The notes under the pieces are model-generated. The model had not been told where the DNA came from. It ran no database searches and saw nothing but the letters and a program-made list of their open reading frames with translations. 14,869 nt of DNA from Chloroflexota bacterium (lineage in GTDB: Bacteria; Chloroflexota; UBA6077; CF-72): positions 1 through 14,869 of the forward strand of contig JAFAPL010000760.1 of the NCBI GenBank assembly GCA_019247135.1, given 5' to 3'. Positions 6,754 through 14,536 of the stretch are shown here, one piece after another. The translations under genes were made by a program, and so were the position numbers. The first letter of the stretch is position 1. Each line of letters opens with the position of its first letter.

Positions 6754-8691
6754 ATGCTGGGCATCACCAGAGTCCGTGCTGGCGTCCTCGCTCCTGAGGT
6801 CGCCCGACTGGAAGAAGGCAAACGCTCTGCGCGGCGACCAGGGCCCGCACTGCTCCTCGCGGTCTTCTTCGGCTCGCTGTATCTGCTCACGATGGGCGGC
6901 CACCTGGACTCCCCGGACGAGGAGCTGATGTTTCAGGCCACGCGCAGCCTCGTCGAGCGGGGCTCGCTCGACGTCGGGGACGCCGCGTCTCCAGAACGGC
7001 TCGCCTTCCCGGGCACGGACGGACGCACCTATGCCCCATACGGCCCCGTCTCGTCGGTGCTCAGCGTGCCGTTCTACGGCGTTGGAGTCGCCGCGGCGAC
7101 GCTGGCGCCGCCGCGCTACGCCGAGTATCTCGAACGCCTCGCGGTCAGCCTGCGCGACGTGGTCGTTTCGACCGCCCTGTGCCTGCTCTTTTTTGCGACC
7201 GCTCGCCTGCTCGGGTACCTCGAACGCACGAGCTTGCTGCTCACTGTTGCGTTCGGTGGCGCCACGCTGATCTGGCCATATGCGAAATACACCTGGAGTG
7301 AGCCTGTCACCGCACTTTTCCTGTTGCTTTCGGTGTACGCGGCCATGCGCGCGGTGCGCGAGCGCAGCGAGCACAGCCCGCTCTGGTCGGTTCTGAGCGG
7401 CATCGCCGTTGGGCTGGCAATCGGTTCCAAAGTGTCAACGGCCGTGGTGGTGCCGGGGCTGCTGGCGTACCTCGGCTTGCGCCATCGGCGAATCGCCCTG
7501 CCCTTCGCAGCCGCGCTCGTGATGCCCGCACTCGGAGTTGCGGCAGTGGACGTCATGCGCTTCGGCAATCCACTGGACACCGGCTATCACCTCGACGGGC
7601 TGATCGATCTGACTCGGCCCGTCGGCATCGCCGGTCTTCTGATAAGCCCGAGCAAGAGCATATTCCTGTACGCGCCGATCATGGTCCTGGGCCTTATCGG
7701 CTTGACACGGTTGCCACGCGCCGAATCGATGCTGTTCGTCTTCATTGTCCTGAGCCACGTGCTGCTCTATGGAAGCCTGGCAATCTGGGCCGGTGACGCC
7801 GCGTGGGGCCCGCGTTACCTGGTGCCCGTCGTCGCATTCCTCGTCCTGCCCGCGGGCGCCGTGCTGCAAGACCACATGCGCGCCTTTGCCGCGCTGGTCG
7901 CTGCTGGCGTCGTCATCAACCTCGGCGCCGTGCTGCTCGACCAGCGCGTGTACTACATCTACTTGCTCGGCGCGGGGCAGCGGGATTCGGCCCGAGTGGA
8001 GGCGCTGCGTTGGGACCCCCTGTTCTCGCCGCCCCTGCTGCACTGGCGCCTGCTCGGCGGACGCTATGTGCGCTTCGTAAGGAATCTATCTGCGCCTGCC
8101 GCGCTGGAGTCTGGCGCGTACCAGTCCGACTTCCAGTTGACCGACGGCTTCCCAGCCTGGACATCTGGGGATGCGGTCGTGCACGTGAGCCAGCCTGCGC
8201 ACATGCTGCTGCGCTATCGCGATTCGCGGCCACCCGGCGTCGGCGATTCTGACGTGCAGGTCGTGATCAATGGCGTGCGCGCCGCACTCACGCCTGTTCG
8301 TGACGAGGCCGACAACTTCTGGGATGTGACGTTCGATGTGCCAGGACGGGCGACACTGGACGTTCGTTCGACCACCTTCGTGCCCGCCCGCGATGCGCCG
8401 CCCTCGGTCGACGTCCGCCAACTCGGGATCCAGGTTCTGGGCATGACGGCGAACGGTGAGCCCGTCCGCATGGCGAACTTCCCACCGATGCCCGTGAGCG
8501 ATGCACAGCCATGGACGTTCGAGCTGTCGACCTGGTTCTGGGCACCGTCGACTCACCTCGCGGACGTCTGGGAGTGGTACCTGTGGCTGTCGGGATTACC
8601 GCGCGCGCTCGTGCTGCTGGCGCTCGTGCCTGCCGCGGGCCTCGCCTGGTCGACGCGTGCGCTGCGTCAGGAACTGCTCTCAAACCGTTGA
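6754..8691 (+). CDS. GT-C type membrane glycosyltransferase (PMT/ArnT/GT39-like) with C-terminal beta domain
   Basis: The 645-residue protein begins with a basic cytoplasmic tail and a first helix near residues 31-47. This is followed by an external loop with HLDSPDEELMFQ, where Asp55-Glu56 is the acidic pair expected after TM1 in GT-C enzymes that use polyprenyl-phosphate sugars. About ten further hydrophobic helices extend to about residue 400. Residues from about 430 to 610 are soluble and rich in alternating beta pattern, followed by one last helix (616-634) and a basic end. So the beta domain should sit outside the membrane, held by helices on both sides. It likely transfers a sugar from a polyprenyl carrier to a lipid or glycan acceptor. 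The gene starts 28 bases after the transketolase gene and is followed directly by a polyprenyl-phosphate sugar synthase, a natural donor-making partner. Confidence 0.75.
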   Translation: MLGITRVRAGVLAPEVARLEEGKRSARRPGPALLLAVFFGSLYLLTMGGHLDSPDEELMFQATRSLVERGSLDVGDAASPERLAFPGTDGRTYAPYGPVSSVLSVPFYGVGVAAATLAPPRYAEYLERLAVSLRDVVVSTALCLLFFATARLLGYLERTSLLLTVAFGGATLIWPYAKYTWSEPVTALFLLLSVYAAMRAVRERSEHSPLWSVLSGIAVGLAIGSKVSTAVVVPGLLAYLGLRHRRIALPFAAALVMPALGVAAVDVMRFGNPLDTGYHLDGLIDLTRPVGIAGLLISPSKSIFLYAPIMVLGLIGLTRLPRAESMLFVFIVLSHVLLYGSLAIWAGDAAWGPRYLVPVVAFLVLPAGAVLQDHMRAFAALVAAGVVINLGAVLLDQRVYYIYLLGAGQRDSARVEALRWDPLFSPPLLHWRLLGGRYVRFVRNLSAPAALESGAYQSDFQLTDGFPAWTSGDAVVHVSQPAHMLLRYRDSRPPGVGDSDVQVVINGVRAALTPVRDEADNFWDVTFDVPGRATLDVRSTTFVPARDAPPSVDVRQLGIQVLGMTANGEPVRMANFPPMPVSDAQPWTFELSTWFWAPSTHLADVWEWYLWLSGLPRALVLLALVPAAGLAWSTRALRQELLSNR

Positions 8692-8697
8692 TATACT
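8692..8697 (+). promoter_or_regulatory. Extended -10 promoter element giving a leaderless GTG start
   Basis: The stop codon of the preceding gene (TGA, 8689-8691) also supplies the TG of a TGaTATACT extended -10 element. TATACT at 8692-8697 matches TATAAT in five of six positions. The GTG start follows after nine bases, so the transcript would begin within about three bases of the start codon. No Shine-Dalgarno is present. The -35 region is poor, as is common with extended -10 elements. Confidence 0.5.
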
Positions 8698-8706
8698 GCC
8701 GGCCTC

Positions 8707-9921
8707 GTGCAGCTTGGCGAGCGTGGCACTGTTCCAAGTCTGCGGTCCCCGGATAGAGTCACCGCGCCCGTCGAGACCTGCGAACTGAGCATCGTCTTCC
8801 CGTGTCTGAATGAGGCTGCCTCGATCGGGGACTGCGTCCGTGAAGCGCTGAGCGCACTCCTTCAATTGGGCATCCGTGGAGAAGTCGTCGTCTGCGATAA
8901 CGGCTCTACTGACGACTCGGCACGAGTGGCCTCGCAAGCCGGCGCGCGAATCGTGCACCAGGCTCGCCAGGGCTACGGCGCCGCGGTGATGGGCGGTATT
9001 CGCGCGGCTGAAGGCGAATACATCGTCATGCTCGACGGCGACGGCAGCTACGATCTCACTGCCCTCCGCCCGATGATTGAGGCGCTGCGAAACGGCGCGG
9101 ATCTCGTGATGGGCAATCGTTTCCGCGGCCATCTCGCGCCGGGATCCATGCCGTGGGCGCACCGCTATATCGGCAGTCCCGTGCTGTCGGGTCTGCTCAA
9201 CCTGCTGTTCGGGACGAGCGTGGGCGATGCCCACTGCGGCTTGCGAGCGTTCACGCGCGAGGCCTACCGCCGCATGGCCTTGAAGACGACCGGTATGGAG
9301 TTCGCGAGCGAGATGATCGCGCGCGCCGCGCGCATCAAGCTGAACATTGTCGAGGTCCCGGTCGACTACCACCCGCGGTTCGGTCAGTCCAAGCTGCGGC
9401 GCTTCCGTGACGCGTGGCGGCACGTGCGTTTCCTGCTCATGTACAGCCCGACATGGTTGTATCTGGCGCCGTCGGCGCTGTTGTTCGTGGTCGGCTTTGG
9501 ACTGCTGATAACGCTCGCGTTTTCACCATTCCAGGCATTCGGACGCTCGTGGGACATGCACCTGGCCGCGGTGGCCAGCATGCTGTGCGTTCTCGGCACC
9601 CAGATCGCGTGGCTCGGGATTTCGGCGCGCACGGTCGCGGTGATCCATGGATTCGATCCGGAGGATCGCTTCCTGGAGTACTTCTTCCAAGTCTTCACGC
9701 TGGAGCGCGGGCTTGTGCTCGCCTTCGCTGTTCTGCTCGCGGGTGCGGGCATCGGGGCGTTCGTCATCATCCAATGGGCGGCGACTGGCTTCACGACCCT
9801 CGACGCGATTCGACCAGTGCTGCTGGCGGTCACGCTCGCCATCGTCGGGGTCCAGAGCACGTTCAACGCGTTTTTTCTGAGCCTGCTGAGCGTCGAGACT
9901 CGCGCCACGCCACTCCCGTAG
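8707..9921 (+). CDS. Family 2 glycosyltransferase with C-terminal membrane helices, polyprenyl-phosphate sugar synthase
   Basis: The 404-residue product has a GT2 catalytic domain (26-245) and four C-terminal hydrophobic helices near 255-275, 290-312, 340-362 and 372-395. Motifs are LSIVFPCLNEAASI (27-40), VVCDNGSTDDS (61-71) and the metal site MLDGDGSYD (108-116). FGQSKLRRFRDAWRH later on is the Arg/Ser/Lys region of dolichol- and undecaprenyl-phosphate glucosyl- or mannosyltransferases. It should load a sugar on a polyprenyl phosphate at the cytoplasmic face. The GTG at 8707 is the only possible start, since an in-frame TGA lies 18 bases upstream and no other ATG, GTG or TTG occurs before the catalytic domain. 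A -10 box sits just before it. It probably feeds the GT-C enzyme encoded immediately upstream. Confidence 0.88.
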   Translation: MQLGERGTVPSLRSPDRVTAPVETCELSIVFPCLNEAASIGDCVREALSALLQLGIRGEVVVCDNGSTDDSARVASQAGARIVHQARQGYGAAVMGGIRAAEGEYIVMLDGDGSYDLTALRPMIEALRNGADLVMGNRFRGHLAPGSMPWAHRYIGSPVLSGLLNLLFGTSVGDAHCGLRAFTREAYRRMALKTTGMEFASEMIARAARIKLNIVEVPVDYHPRFGQSKLRRFRDAWRHVRFLLMYSPTWLYLAPSALLFVVGFGLLITLAFSPFQAFGRSWDMHLAAVASMLCVLGTQIAWLGISARTVAVIHGFDPEDRFLEYFFQVFTLERGLVLAFAVLLAGAGIGAFVIIQWAATGFTTLDAIRPVLLAVTLAIVGVQSTFNAFFLSLLSVETRATPLP

Positions 9922-9927
9922 CGCGGG

Positions 9928-10800
9928 ATGCTCGCCGCATCGGTCTTGATTCCAACGCTCAATCCAGGCCGCCAGATCGAGGACGTGCTGTCGGCCATTT
10001 ACGAGCAGCGTGGCGGGGCAGCATTCGAGGTCGTCATCGTCGATTCTGGTTCGTGCTCGGACGATCTGGAACGCATGCGACGGTTTCCCGCCCAACTGCA
10101 CCAGATCCGCCCATCAGAGTTCGGTCACGGTCGCACGCGCAACCTGCTCGGCCAACTGTCTCGCGGCGAGGCGTTGCTATATCTGAGCCAGGATGCGCGA
10201 CCTGCCTCGCCTGACTGGATGGCGACGCTCCTCCACGCGCTGGCGGCGCCGAACGCCGGGGGCGTGTACGCACGCCAGGTTCCACACGCGGACGCCGATC
10301 CGTTCATTCGTTACTTTCTCGACGTAACGTATGGGCCACGGGCGACGCGACGGCGGCTCAGGTGCGCCGACCGCGTTCACATCGACGACATCTTCTTCAG
10401 CAATGTCAGCTCGGCGCTCCGTCGCGAGGTCTGGACTCAGGTGCCGTTTCGCGATGACGTCCTGATGAGTGAAGACCAGTACTGGGCGTACGATGCCCTG
10501 CGCGCCGGGTATGAAGTGGTGTACGAGCCCGCGGCTCAGGTCCTCCACTCGCATAACTACTCGCTGCGGTCGCTGTACGCCCGCAACTGGCTGAGCGGCG
10601 CCAGTCTGCGCGGACTCATCACGGACTCGCGACCGGCCGTGTTACGGCGCGGCTTGCTCTACGTGCTGCGCGAGGCGGCGTGGCTCATTCGTGCCGGCGT
10701 GCCCGAGGCGCTGCCATACATGCTCGCCTACGAGGCCACCCGCTCGGCGGGGTTCGCGTTCGGTTCGGCGGGCGTGTTCGCCCCGATCAATCGGCCGTAG
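9928..10800 (+). CDS. Family 2 glycosyltransferase, rhamnosyltransferase-like
   Basis: The 290-residue protein has GT2 motifs VLIPTLNPG (6-14), VIVDSGS (36-42) and LSQDARP (86-92). The Gln-Asp-Ala form of the metal site, together with SEFGHGRTRN (63-72), is typical of the rhamnosyltransferase (RfbF/WsaF-type) group rather than of polyprenyl-phosphate synthases. A SEDQYWAYDAL stretch in the second half provides the catalytic base region, followed by HSHNYSLRSLYARNW, a common end of the domain. No transmembrane helices are evident, so it is cytoplasmic or peripheral, elongating a lipid-linked glycan. The ATG lies six bases after the TAG of the previous gene. The last 14 bases overlap the 3' end of the convergent aminotransferase gene, leaving no room for a terminator between them. 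Confidence 0.85.
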   Translation: MLAASVLIPTLNPGRQIEDVLSAIYEQRGGAAFEVVIVDSGSCSDDLERMRRFPAQLHQIRPSEFGHGRTRNLLGQLSRGEALLYLSQDARPASPDWMATLLHALAAPNAGGVYARQVPHADADPFIRYFLDVTYGPRATRRRLRCADRVHIDDIFFSNVSSALRREVWTQVPFRDDVLMSEDQYWAYDALRAGYEVVYEPAAQVLHSHNYSLRSLYARNWLSGASLRGLITDSRPAVLRRGLLYVLREAAWLIRAGVPEALPYMLAYEATRSAGFAFGSAGVFAPINRP

Positions 10801-11905
10801 GTAAGGCCAGCTCGTTCCAGATTTCGCGAACCGTTCTGGCGATGTAGGCCAATTGGTCTGGGCTCACCGACGGGTGCACGGGCAGCGAAAGAACTTCGGC
10901 CGCGGCCCGTTCAGTCTCAGGCAGCTGGACAGGCGGATACCCCAGACGCAGATAGCTCTTCTGTTGATGCACCGGCAGCGGATAGTACACACGCGTTTCG
11001 ATGCCTCGTTCGCGCAACGCGGATGCGAGCTCCGCGCGACGCCCGGGGACGCGCAGTGTGTACTGATGGAATGCGTGTCGCGCGCCCGGACGCACCACCG
11101 GTGTCGGCAGCCCCGCGAGCTCTCGATCGAGAAAGCGGGCGTTGGCCATGCGCTGCGCATTGAATCCAGATAGCCGCTTCAGTTGCTCGATACCAATTGC
11201 GGCCTGGATATTGGTCATCCGGAAGTTGAACCCGAGCTCGTCGTGTACGTAGGTCTGGCTCTGGCCATGGTGCCGTAACCTGCGCGCCGCATCCGCGATG
11301 CCGACATCGTCGGTCGTGATCATGCCGCCTTCGGCGGTGGTCATGTTCTTGCTCGGATAGAAGGAAAAGCAGGCGGTGCCAAAGCTGCCAGCCTTGCGGT
11401 CGCCGATGGCTGCGCCGTGTGCCTGACAGGCGTCCTCGATCAACACCAACCCTCGCCGCTGACAGATGTCTTCGAAAGCGACAAGGTCCGCGGGGTGACC
11501 GTACAGGTCCACGGGCATGATCGCCCTGGTGCGGGGTGTGATCAGCGCTTCGACCCGATCGGGGTCGAGGGTAAAGGTTTCCGGGTCGATGTCGGCGAAG
11601 ATTGGGCGAGCGCCGACGTACAGAATTGTGCTGGTGGACGCCATGAAGGTGAAGGCGGTCGTGATGACTTCGTCGCCTGGGCCGATGCCGTGCGCGAGTA
11701 GCGCAAGATGTAGCGCAGACGTTCCGGACGAGGTCGCCACCGCGTGGCGTACTCCGCACATGTCGGCAAAGCGAGCCTCGAATTCGGCGACCCAGCGGCC
11801 CTGGATCAATTCGCCAGATTCGAGCACGGCCTTGACAGCCATAAGCTCCTCGTCCCCGAGGACTGGTCGTCCGATCGGGATCATGGGCGCGACCACGCTG
11901 CTCAC
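10787..11905 (-). CDS. DegT/DnrJ/EryC1-family sugar aminotransferase
   Basis: The 372-residue enzyme carries the family hallmarks: VATSSGTSALHLAL (57-70) for cofactor phosphate binding, LIEDACQAHGA (155-165) with Asp158 contacting the PLP nitrogen, SFYPSKNMTTAEGG (181-194) with the Schiff-base Lys186, and NFRMTNIQAAIG (227-238). Members transaminate a keto-sugar nucleotide (often at C3 or C4) using glutamate, and so make amino sugars for surface glycans. The start needs a decision. ATG at 11884 gives 365 residues, while GTG at 11905 is preceded by a TACACT box eight bases upstream, consistent with leaderless initiation, and is preferred. The frame is open further upstream to 12082, but that part is translated repeat and is not coding. 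It is convergent with the GT2 gene. A keto group made by the sugar operon is its natural substrate. Confidence 0.85.
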   Translation of the reverse strand: MSSVVAPMIPIGRPVLGDEELMAVKAVLESGELIQGRWVAEFEARFADMCGVRHAVATSSGTSALHLALLAHGIGPGDEVITTAFTFMASTSTILYVGARPIFADIDPETFTLDPDRVEALITPRTRAIMPVDLYGHPADLVAFEDICQRRGLVLIEDACQAHGAAIGDRKAGSFGTACFSFYPSKNMTTAEGGMITTDDVGIADAARRLRHHGQSQTYVHDELGFNFRMTNIQAAIGIEQLKRLSGFNAQRMANARFLDRELAGLPTPVVRPGARHAFHQYTLRVPGRRAELASALRERGIETRVYYPLPVHQQKSYLRLGYPPVQLPETERAAAEVLSLPVHPSVSPDQLAYIARTVREIWNELALPTAD

Positions 11906-11913
11906 GGACGCGG

Positions 11914-11919
11914 AGTGTA
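11914..11919 (-). promoter_or_regulatory. Putative -10 box of the aminotransferase gene
   Basis: Read on the minus strand, TACACT stands eight bases before the GTG at 11903-11905 and matches TATAAT in four of six positions. There is no Shine-Dalgarno before either the GTG or the later ATG. No clear -35 is seen 17 bases upstream. Confidence 0.4.
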
Positions 11920-11968
11920 TCCAATGGACAGGCGATCTTGGCGGAGGGTCCAAGGGCGTCGCCTGCAC

Positions 11969-11993
11969 CCCGCGTAGCAAAGCGGAGCGCGGG
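11969..11993. terminator. GC-rich hairpin between the protease and aminotransferase genes
   Basis: CCCGCG at 11969-11974 is the exact reverse complement of CGCGGG at 11988-11993, with 13 bases between. It lies downstream of the protease stop codon and upstream of the aminotransferase promoter. There is no T-tract on either strand, so it is only a possible terminator for the protease transcript, or a leftover of a repeat. Confidence 0.35.
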
Positions 11994-12008
11994 CCTTGAA
12001 ATTCCTTT

Positions 12009-12071
12009 GTTAACTCCCCCGCTCCGAGCTCCGAGGGAGAGGGGGCTGGGGGGTGAGGGGGGATTGTTGAC
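12009..12071. repeat. 63-bp palindromic interspersed repeat with imperfect inverted ends
   Basis: The element is bounded by GTTAAC-TCCCCC on the left and, read from the other strand, GTCAAC-AA-TCCCCCC on the right: imperfect terminal inverted repeats. Between them are a C-run, a direct repeat of CTCCGAG around 12023-12037 and long G-runs. Minus-strand translation in one frame gives PPHPPAPSPSELGAGE. This Pro/Ser-rich spurious peptide is, in my experience, the mark of a widespread intergenic repeat family in GC-rich bacteria. It lies in the 177-base gap between the protease and the aminotransferase and likely spread as a short non-autonomous element or a transcription-stalling structure. Confidence 0.6.
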
Positions 12072-12082
12072 TCCACGTACAC

Positions 12083-14491
12083 TCAGGGCGTCTGGTAGCC
12101 CATGACGTCCAACACGACCTGCGCGCTGCCCGCCGCGTTCTCCACCGTTCCGACATAGATACACACCTGGCCGTTCGCCCCGAGTGGCATCAGTGCCGTG
12201 TTGGCGACGGCGTATTCGTGCAGGTCGAAATTGACCGTTGAGGTGCTCGGCACCGACTGTCCCGCTGGGTAGACGGTGACCCACCCGTTGCTGCCCGAGC
12301 CGACAACCGTGACGTTCAGCACAGCCAGCTGAGCATTGCTCGGGACTGATCCCTGCCCGGCTACCGGAGTGCAGCGAGTAGCGCCGTTTGGAATCGCGCC
12401 GCCACTGGAACGTGTGTCGAGCACGCGTTGTGGTGTGCCCAGCATCGGCAACCGCGTCTCGGCCGCGGTGGTCTCATACCCGAACGCGTCCAGAACGATG
12501 TGTGCGCCACCCGAAGCTCCGTTGACTGTCCCAACCTGCACGCAAACTTGACCGCCCGCGCCCACTCCGACGAGCGTTTCATTGGCCACCGCGTAGACGC
12601 TCGGATCGAAGTTGACCGTGGAAGTCGCCGGTGCTGTCTGGCCGGCCGCATAGATGGTCAGCCAGCCGCGCGTGCCATAACCGACTGCCGTGACATTGAG
12701 CAGCACCGCGCCAGCGTCGCTGCCGATCCCGGGCGTCCCCGTAACGGTGAAGCAGCGCCCTGAACCGGTTGGGACCGGCGCACCACCGTTGGCGCGAGTG
12801 TCGGCGACCCTCTGCGGGGTGCTGAGGAGCGGCATCGCCGCGGCTGAAGCACTCGGAATGTAGGCGGTCACATCCAGGAGTACGTGCGCGCTTCCGGCGC
12901 CAGGGATGACCGTCCCAACAGCCGCGCACACCTGGCCGTTGCTCAGCGGAATGATGCTGCCGTTTGCAACGGCATACACAGCAGGATCGAAGTTCAACGT
13001 CGACGTGGTCGGCGCGACCTGGCCAGCGGGATAGATCGTGATCCAGCCCTGGGACGAGTAGCCAATGGCGGTCACGTTCAGCACGACGCCGGCGGCATCG
13101 ACTGGAATGCCGGCCTGGCCCGCGATAGCAAAACAGCGCTGCGAGCCACTTGCGATAGGTCCGCCGGAGCTGCGCGTATCCGCAATGCGCACCGGGGCGG
13201 CCAGAGGTTGGACGACGGCAGCCGGAGCGGGCGCGCCCGTGGGTGTCGCCGGCGCAACGGCGGCGGCCGCGTCGATGCGCCCGTACGTCCAGAGGCTGCC
13301 CGTCTCTGGGATCTTGTCGGCCGTCGAGAACATGCGGTCGCGTACCGCCCACGCGCTGCTGCCGTAGGTCGAGCTCCAGACCAGCGCCGCGAGCGCGGAG
13401 ACGTGTGGCGCCGCCATCGACGTACCGCTGAGCGAGGCGTACAGGTTTCCGCCGTTGTCGGCAGGGTTGACGGTGGACACGATATTCACGCCGGGCGCGG
13501 CGAGGCTGACGTTTGCGCCGAAATTGGACCAGTTCGGCTTGGCGTCGTTGGAATCCGTGGCGGCGACGGCGATGACGTTGTTGCAGCTACCCGGTGATGC
13601 GGCCCCGCTGGTGCCACTGTTGCCGGCGGCGGCGACGACGACCACACCTTTGTTCCAGGCGTAATTGACCGCCTGCTGCATTCCGGTGTCGCAGGCAATC
13701 GGCGCCCCAAGGCTCATGTTCACGACGTTTGCGCCGTTGTCGGCGGCCCATTCGATGCCCGACTCCACGTCGGACAGGAACCCGCTCCCCGTGTCGTCGA
13801 GAACCTTGCCGTTCAACAGGTGTGCGCGAGGCGCGACACCTGCGACTCCCACCCCATTGTCGATAATGGCCGCGATCGTGCCGGCCACGTGTGTGCCGTG
13901 GTTGCACAGGTCGTCAGTGGTCCCGGCCGCCGAGAAATTGGACTCGAGGACCACCTGGCCATTGAGGTCGGGATGGTTGCTGTGAACGCCACAGTCGAGC
14001 ACCGCGACAGCGGCATTGTTGCCTTCGGTCGTGTCCCAGGCGGTCGGAGCAGAGATCTTCGGAAGGTCCCACTGCTGCGGGAACAACGGGTCGTCAGGTG
14101 TGAGCGTCAACGACACCACGTGGTCGGGATATGCGTCCACAACCAGTGGCGACTGCTTGAGCTGTGCGGCGACGGCGGCCGCGTTGGCCGAAAGGACTCT
14201 GACAACCTCGCGACTACCACCATGATCACTGCGCAGCAATTGCGCGCGGACGGACTGGCGCAACCTCGCGCGCGCCACGGAATCGGCGGTACCGGCCGCG
14301 TCGTAGACGATGATCAGTCGGTCGGGTGATACGTCAGCGGCACGCTTTGCACGCTGGAGGTCGATGACTTTTTGAGCAGGATCATCTGTCGGGGCTGGTT
14401 GCGACTGTACGGAGTCGACCATCGCGAGGCTCGCGAGCACGGCGAGGGCGACCACCGCGGCCGACATCCGGCGCGCGCGCCACCAGACCAC
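12083..14491 (-). CDS. Secreted S8 family subtilisin-like serine protease with three C-terminal Cys-pair repeats
   Basis: The 802-residue protein starts with a signal peptide (basic WWRARR, hydrophobic core 10-25, likely cleavage near residue 30). An I9-like propeptide follows to about 128, ending YPDHVVSLTL. The subtilase domain (about 135-412) has Asp166 in VAVLDCGVH, His198 in NHGTHVAG, oxyanion Asn291 in AAAGNSG and Ser358 in SGTSMAAPH, so the triad is complete. Residues 433-544, 558-673 and 688-799 are three copies of a beta-rich repeat that begins R(I/V)xDTR and ends with a DV-G-Y type strand. Each copy carries one Cys pair (453/522, 580/650, 707/777), probably disulfides outside the cell. 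No sortase signal or anchor follows, so it is likely released or wall-bound through the repeats. GTG at 14491 is chosen because it keeps the basic n-region and follows a -10 box by six bases; ATG at 14467 would lose the positive charges. Confidence 0.92.
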   Translation of the reverse strand: MVWWRARRMSAAVVALAVLASLAMVDSVQSQPAPTDDPAQKVIDLQRAKRAADVSPDRLIIVYDAAGTADSVARARLRQSVRAQLLRSDHGGSREVVRVLSANAAAVAAQLKQSPLVVDAYPDHVVSLTLTPDDPLFPQQWDLPKISAPTAWDTTEGNNAAVAVLDCGVHSNHPDLNGQVVLESNFSAAGTTDDLCNHGTHVAGTIAAIIDNGVGVAGVAPRAHLLNGKVLDDTGSGFLSDVESGIEWAADNGANVVNMSLGAPIACDTGMQQAVNYAWNKGVVVVAAAGNSGTSGAASPGSCNNVIAVAATDSNDAKPNWSNFGANVSLAAPGVNIVSTVNPADNGGNLYASLSGTSMAAPHVSALAALVWSSTYGSSAWAVRDRMFSTADKIPETGSLWTYGRIDAAAAVAPATPTGAPAPAAVVQPLAAPVRIADTRSSGGPIASGSQRCFAIAGQAGIPVDAAGVVLNVTAIGYSSQGWITIYPAGQVAPTTSTLNFDPAVYAVANGSIIPLSNGQVCAAVGTVIPGAGSAHVLLDVTAYIPSASAAAMPLLSTPQRVADTRANGGAPVPTGSGRCFTVTGTPGIGSDAGAVLLNVTAVGYGTRGWLTIYAAGQTAPATSTVNFDPSVYAVANETLVGVGAGGQVCVQVGTVNGASGGAHIVLDAFGYETTAAETRLPMLGTPQRVLDTRSSGGAIPNGATRCTPVAGQGSVPSNAQLAVLNVTVVGSGSNGWVTVYPAGQSVPSTSTVNFDLHEYAVANTALMPLGANGQVCIYVGTVENAAGSAQVVLDVMGYQTP

Positions 14492-14497
14492 AAAGAG

Positions 14498-14503
14498 GTT
14501 ATA
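14498..14503 (-). promoter_or_regulatory. -10 box of the protease gene, leaderless start
   Basis: On the minus strand TATAAC (five of six matches to TATAAT) is followed by six bases and then the GTG start, which places the transcription start at or next to the start codon. A TTGCAT lies 19 bases upstream as a weak -35 candidate. No ribosome binding site can fit in the space. Confidence 0.6.
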
Positions 14504-14536
14504 CGCGAGGCGCAGTTAGCTCATGCAAGGCGTTCT

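Noticed and set aside
9414..10214. 266-codon plus-strand open frame between the two GT2 genes
   Set aside because: It spans the junction of two well-supported genes in another frame and is Arg/Ala-rich without recognisable motifs.
11906..12082. N-terminal extension of the aminotransferase by about 59 codons
   Set aside because: The sequence is translated interspersed repeat and hairpin, while the aminotransferase fold begins around the ATG at 11884; the TACACT box also lies inside it.
10917..12284. 455-codon open frame on the minus strand overlapping the aminotransferase and repeat
   Set aside because: It is a shifted frame of the aminotransferase and of the protease end, Arg/His/Pro-rich and without motifs.
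12884..13597. 237-codon plus-strand open frame antisense to the protease
   Set aside because: Composition is that of an antisense shadow and the opposite strand encodes the complete protease.
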